A stretch of 64,000 nt of DNA, taken from NCBI RefSeq assembly GCF_022374875.2, contig NZ_CP092427.2, positions 2,666,001-2,730,000 of the forward strand, in the 5' to 3' direction. Below the pieces are notes generated by a model that did not search any database, was not told the DNA's origin, and was given only the letters and a program-made list of their open reading frames with translations. The first letter of the stretch is position 1, and the number at the start of each line of letters is the position of its first letter. The DNA is from Mycolicibacterium rufum. GTDB taxonomy: Bacteria > Actinomycetota > Actinomycetes > Mycobacteriales > Mycobacteriaceae. The translations under genes and the position numbers were made by a program. Shown here one piece after another: positions 53,006 to 64,000 of the stretch.

Positions 53006-53950
53006 ATGCACGCAGTACGACGTCCCTTCGTGACCACCGGGGTGGCGCTGGCGGGAGCCGGCGCCATCGCGCTGTCGTCGGTGACGGCCCCACCGACGGT
53101 CACGCCCCCGCCCGTGGTGCACGAGGCGGTCCACCTGCTCGCGGCGCCCAGCCCTGTCGCCCTCTACTCCGAGGTCACCCGACACGCGCTCGAGAACGCC
53201 GCCGAGGTCGTGTCGGCGTACCTGTCGTACCCGGTCCGCTCCGCCGTCGGCGCCGTCGTGGCAGGCACCGTCGCGCTCCCGATCACGGCCGTGATCGCGG
53301 CGAGCGCCGTGGTCAACGGCATCGGGGCGGCCGTGGTCGCGGCCGGTGACGTCCTCGCCGCGCTGGTGTCGCTGGACCTGGCCGACCTCGTGCACGCGGT
53401 GCTCGACATCCCGGCCCGCCTCGCCGACGGCGTGCTCAACGGCGGCTACTCCGCCGGCGTCCTGGACGCCGGCCTCCTCACCGCAGACGCGCCTCTGGGA
53501 GAGCGGCTTCCGGGGCTGTTCATCTGGCCGGCCTACCTCGGCCTGCTCCTGCCCGTCCGGTCCGCCGCCGCACCGGCCGGCGCCACCGAGAGCGTTGCAG
53601 ACACCACGGCACCCGAGCCTGCGGCGAAGCCGGCTGCCGAGGCGCCGCAGGCGTCCGCGCCGGAACCCGAGGTGCCTCAGGAATCCTCCCCCGAACCGAC
53701 CGACGACGCGCCGGCGGACAGCACGGACGCTTCGGCCGCTGACCTGGACACCACCGATGCGACCGAGGACTCCACGACCTCGCCGACCTCATCGACCTCG
53801 TCGCCGCGGGATGCCGAACAGGAACCCGCGACTGACGACGCGAAGCCGCCGTCGGACACCGCCGAGGCGTCCGGCACCGGCCCCGACCAGGAGCCCGCGC
53901 ACGAATCGCGCGGCGCCACAGCGGCCGACGGCGACGATGCGGCGGCCTGA
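53006..53950 (+). CDS. Exported acidic-tailed protein of unknown function
   Basis: A 314-residue protein. The N-terminus (HAVRRPFVTTGVALAGAGAIALSSVTAPP) looks like a secretion signal; a hydrophobic middle (residues about 60-170, AVVAGTVALPITAVIAASAVVNGIGAAVVAAGDV) is helix-forming; the last 115 residues are Pro/Glu/Asp/Ser/Thr-rich, acidic and surely disordered. I do not recognise the family, although the middle resembles helical mycobacterial secreted proteins. It lies between papA3 and pks with the same direction as pks, with GAGAGG before the ATG. Its link to TPP synthesis is only positional. Confidence 0.65.
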   Translation: MHAVRRPFVTTGVALAGAGAIALSSVTAPPTVTPPPVVHEAVHLLAAPSPVALYSEVTRHALENAAEVVSAYLSYPVRSAVGAVVAGTVALPITAVIAASAVVNGIGAAVVAAGDVLAALVSLDLADLVHAVLDIPARLADGVLNGGYSAGVLDAGLLTADAPLGERLPGLFIWPAYLGLLLPVRSAAAPAGATESVADTTAPEPAAKPAAEAPQASAPEPEVPQESSPEPTDDAPADSTDASAADLDTTDATEDSTTSPTSSTSSPRDAEQEPATDDAKPPSDTAEASGTGPDQEPAHESRGATAADGDDAAA

Positions 53951-54054
53951 GCGCCGGCAGCAACGGTCACCCCGTCGCGCGACGCCGCCCGGCGGGCTGG
54001 GCGGCGTGCGATAGTAGCCGTCGACGTGATCCTGGTCGGGGGAAGGACAACCAC

Positions 54055-64000
<9,946 letters not shown>

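Overview
The window is high-GC actinobacterial chromosome, and gene content and order point to a rapidly growing mycobacterium (Mycolicibacterium type). The stretch from about 23.2 to 64 kb follows, with gaps, the gene order I know from M. tuberculosis Rv0244c-Rv0265c and from the M. smegmatis MSMEG_04xx region: FecB-like lipoprotein, pxpB/pxpC, aac(2')-Ic, nnaR, sirohydrochlorin chelatase, nirBD, Sdh1, fadE5, then the trehalose polyphleate (TPP) locus. Species cannot be fixed from the sequence alone. Many genes overlap by 1-4 bases, and several start directly after a TANNNT hexamer, as expected for leaderless mycobacterial transcripts.

Layout. 0-2.5 kb: the end of an MFS transporter and a two-gene unit (unknown protein plus a polynucleotide-phosphatase-like HAD protein). 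2.7-7.6 kb: late aerobic cobalamin genes as two convergent operons, cobM-bluB (+) and cobF-cobQ-cobK-cobU (-). 7.6-12.5 kb: lysG-type regulator, flavin monooxygenase, cutinase, DUF5718-like protein and small membrane proteins. 12.6-17.4 kb: a spore-photoproduct-lyase-like radical SAM protein, two tandem YihY/BrkB membrane proteins, a small membrane protein and an epimerase. 17.4-24.9 kb: GH3 glucosidase, acetyltransferase, homocysteine methyltransferase with a cupin, lysE, a TetR regulator, a Tat lipoprotein and a YhhQ-type transporter. 24.88-26.0 kb: an intact IS481-family element with perfect 20-bp ends and a 6-bp target duplication, sitting in the centre of a palindrome formed by two convergent stop codons.

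26-37 kb: EamA exporter, pxpBC, aac(2')-Ic, the nitrite assimilation set (nnaR regulator, sirohaem chelatase, nirB, nirD), fdxA with a DosR-like box, an Asp23/ECF-sigma cluster, a universal stress protein and a PEP-mutase-like enzyme. 37.7-42.1 kb: the Sdh1 succinate dehydrogenase operon (sdhC-sdhA-sdhB). Four bases after sdhB it is followed by an unrecognised 147-residue protein made of six 12-residue repeats and then 14 cysteines spaced exactly every third residue; this is the most unusual object in the window. 42.1-45.4 kb: fadE5, a 53-residue protein, a flavin reductase and a GAP-family membrane protein. 45.4-64 kb: a TPP-type glycolipid locus, with papA3, mmpL10, fadD23 and the PE-PPE acyltransferase on the minus strand and a bimodular type I polyketide synthase on the plus strand that runs off the window.

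How the parts connect: siroheme, cobalamin and NnaR all belong to uroporphyrinogen-III chemistry. The TPP genes supply fatty acid activation (FadD23), chain building (Pks), acyl transfer to trehalose (PapA3), export (MmpL10) and extracellular final assembly (PE). No intergenic stretch exceeds 300 bases. I saw no tRNA, rRNA, CRISPR array or riboswitch.
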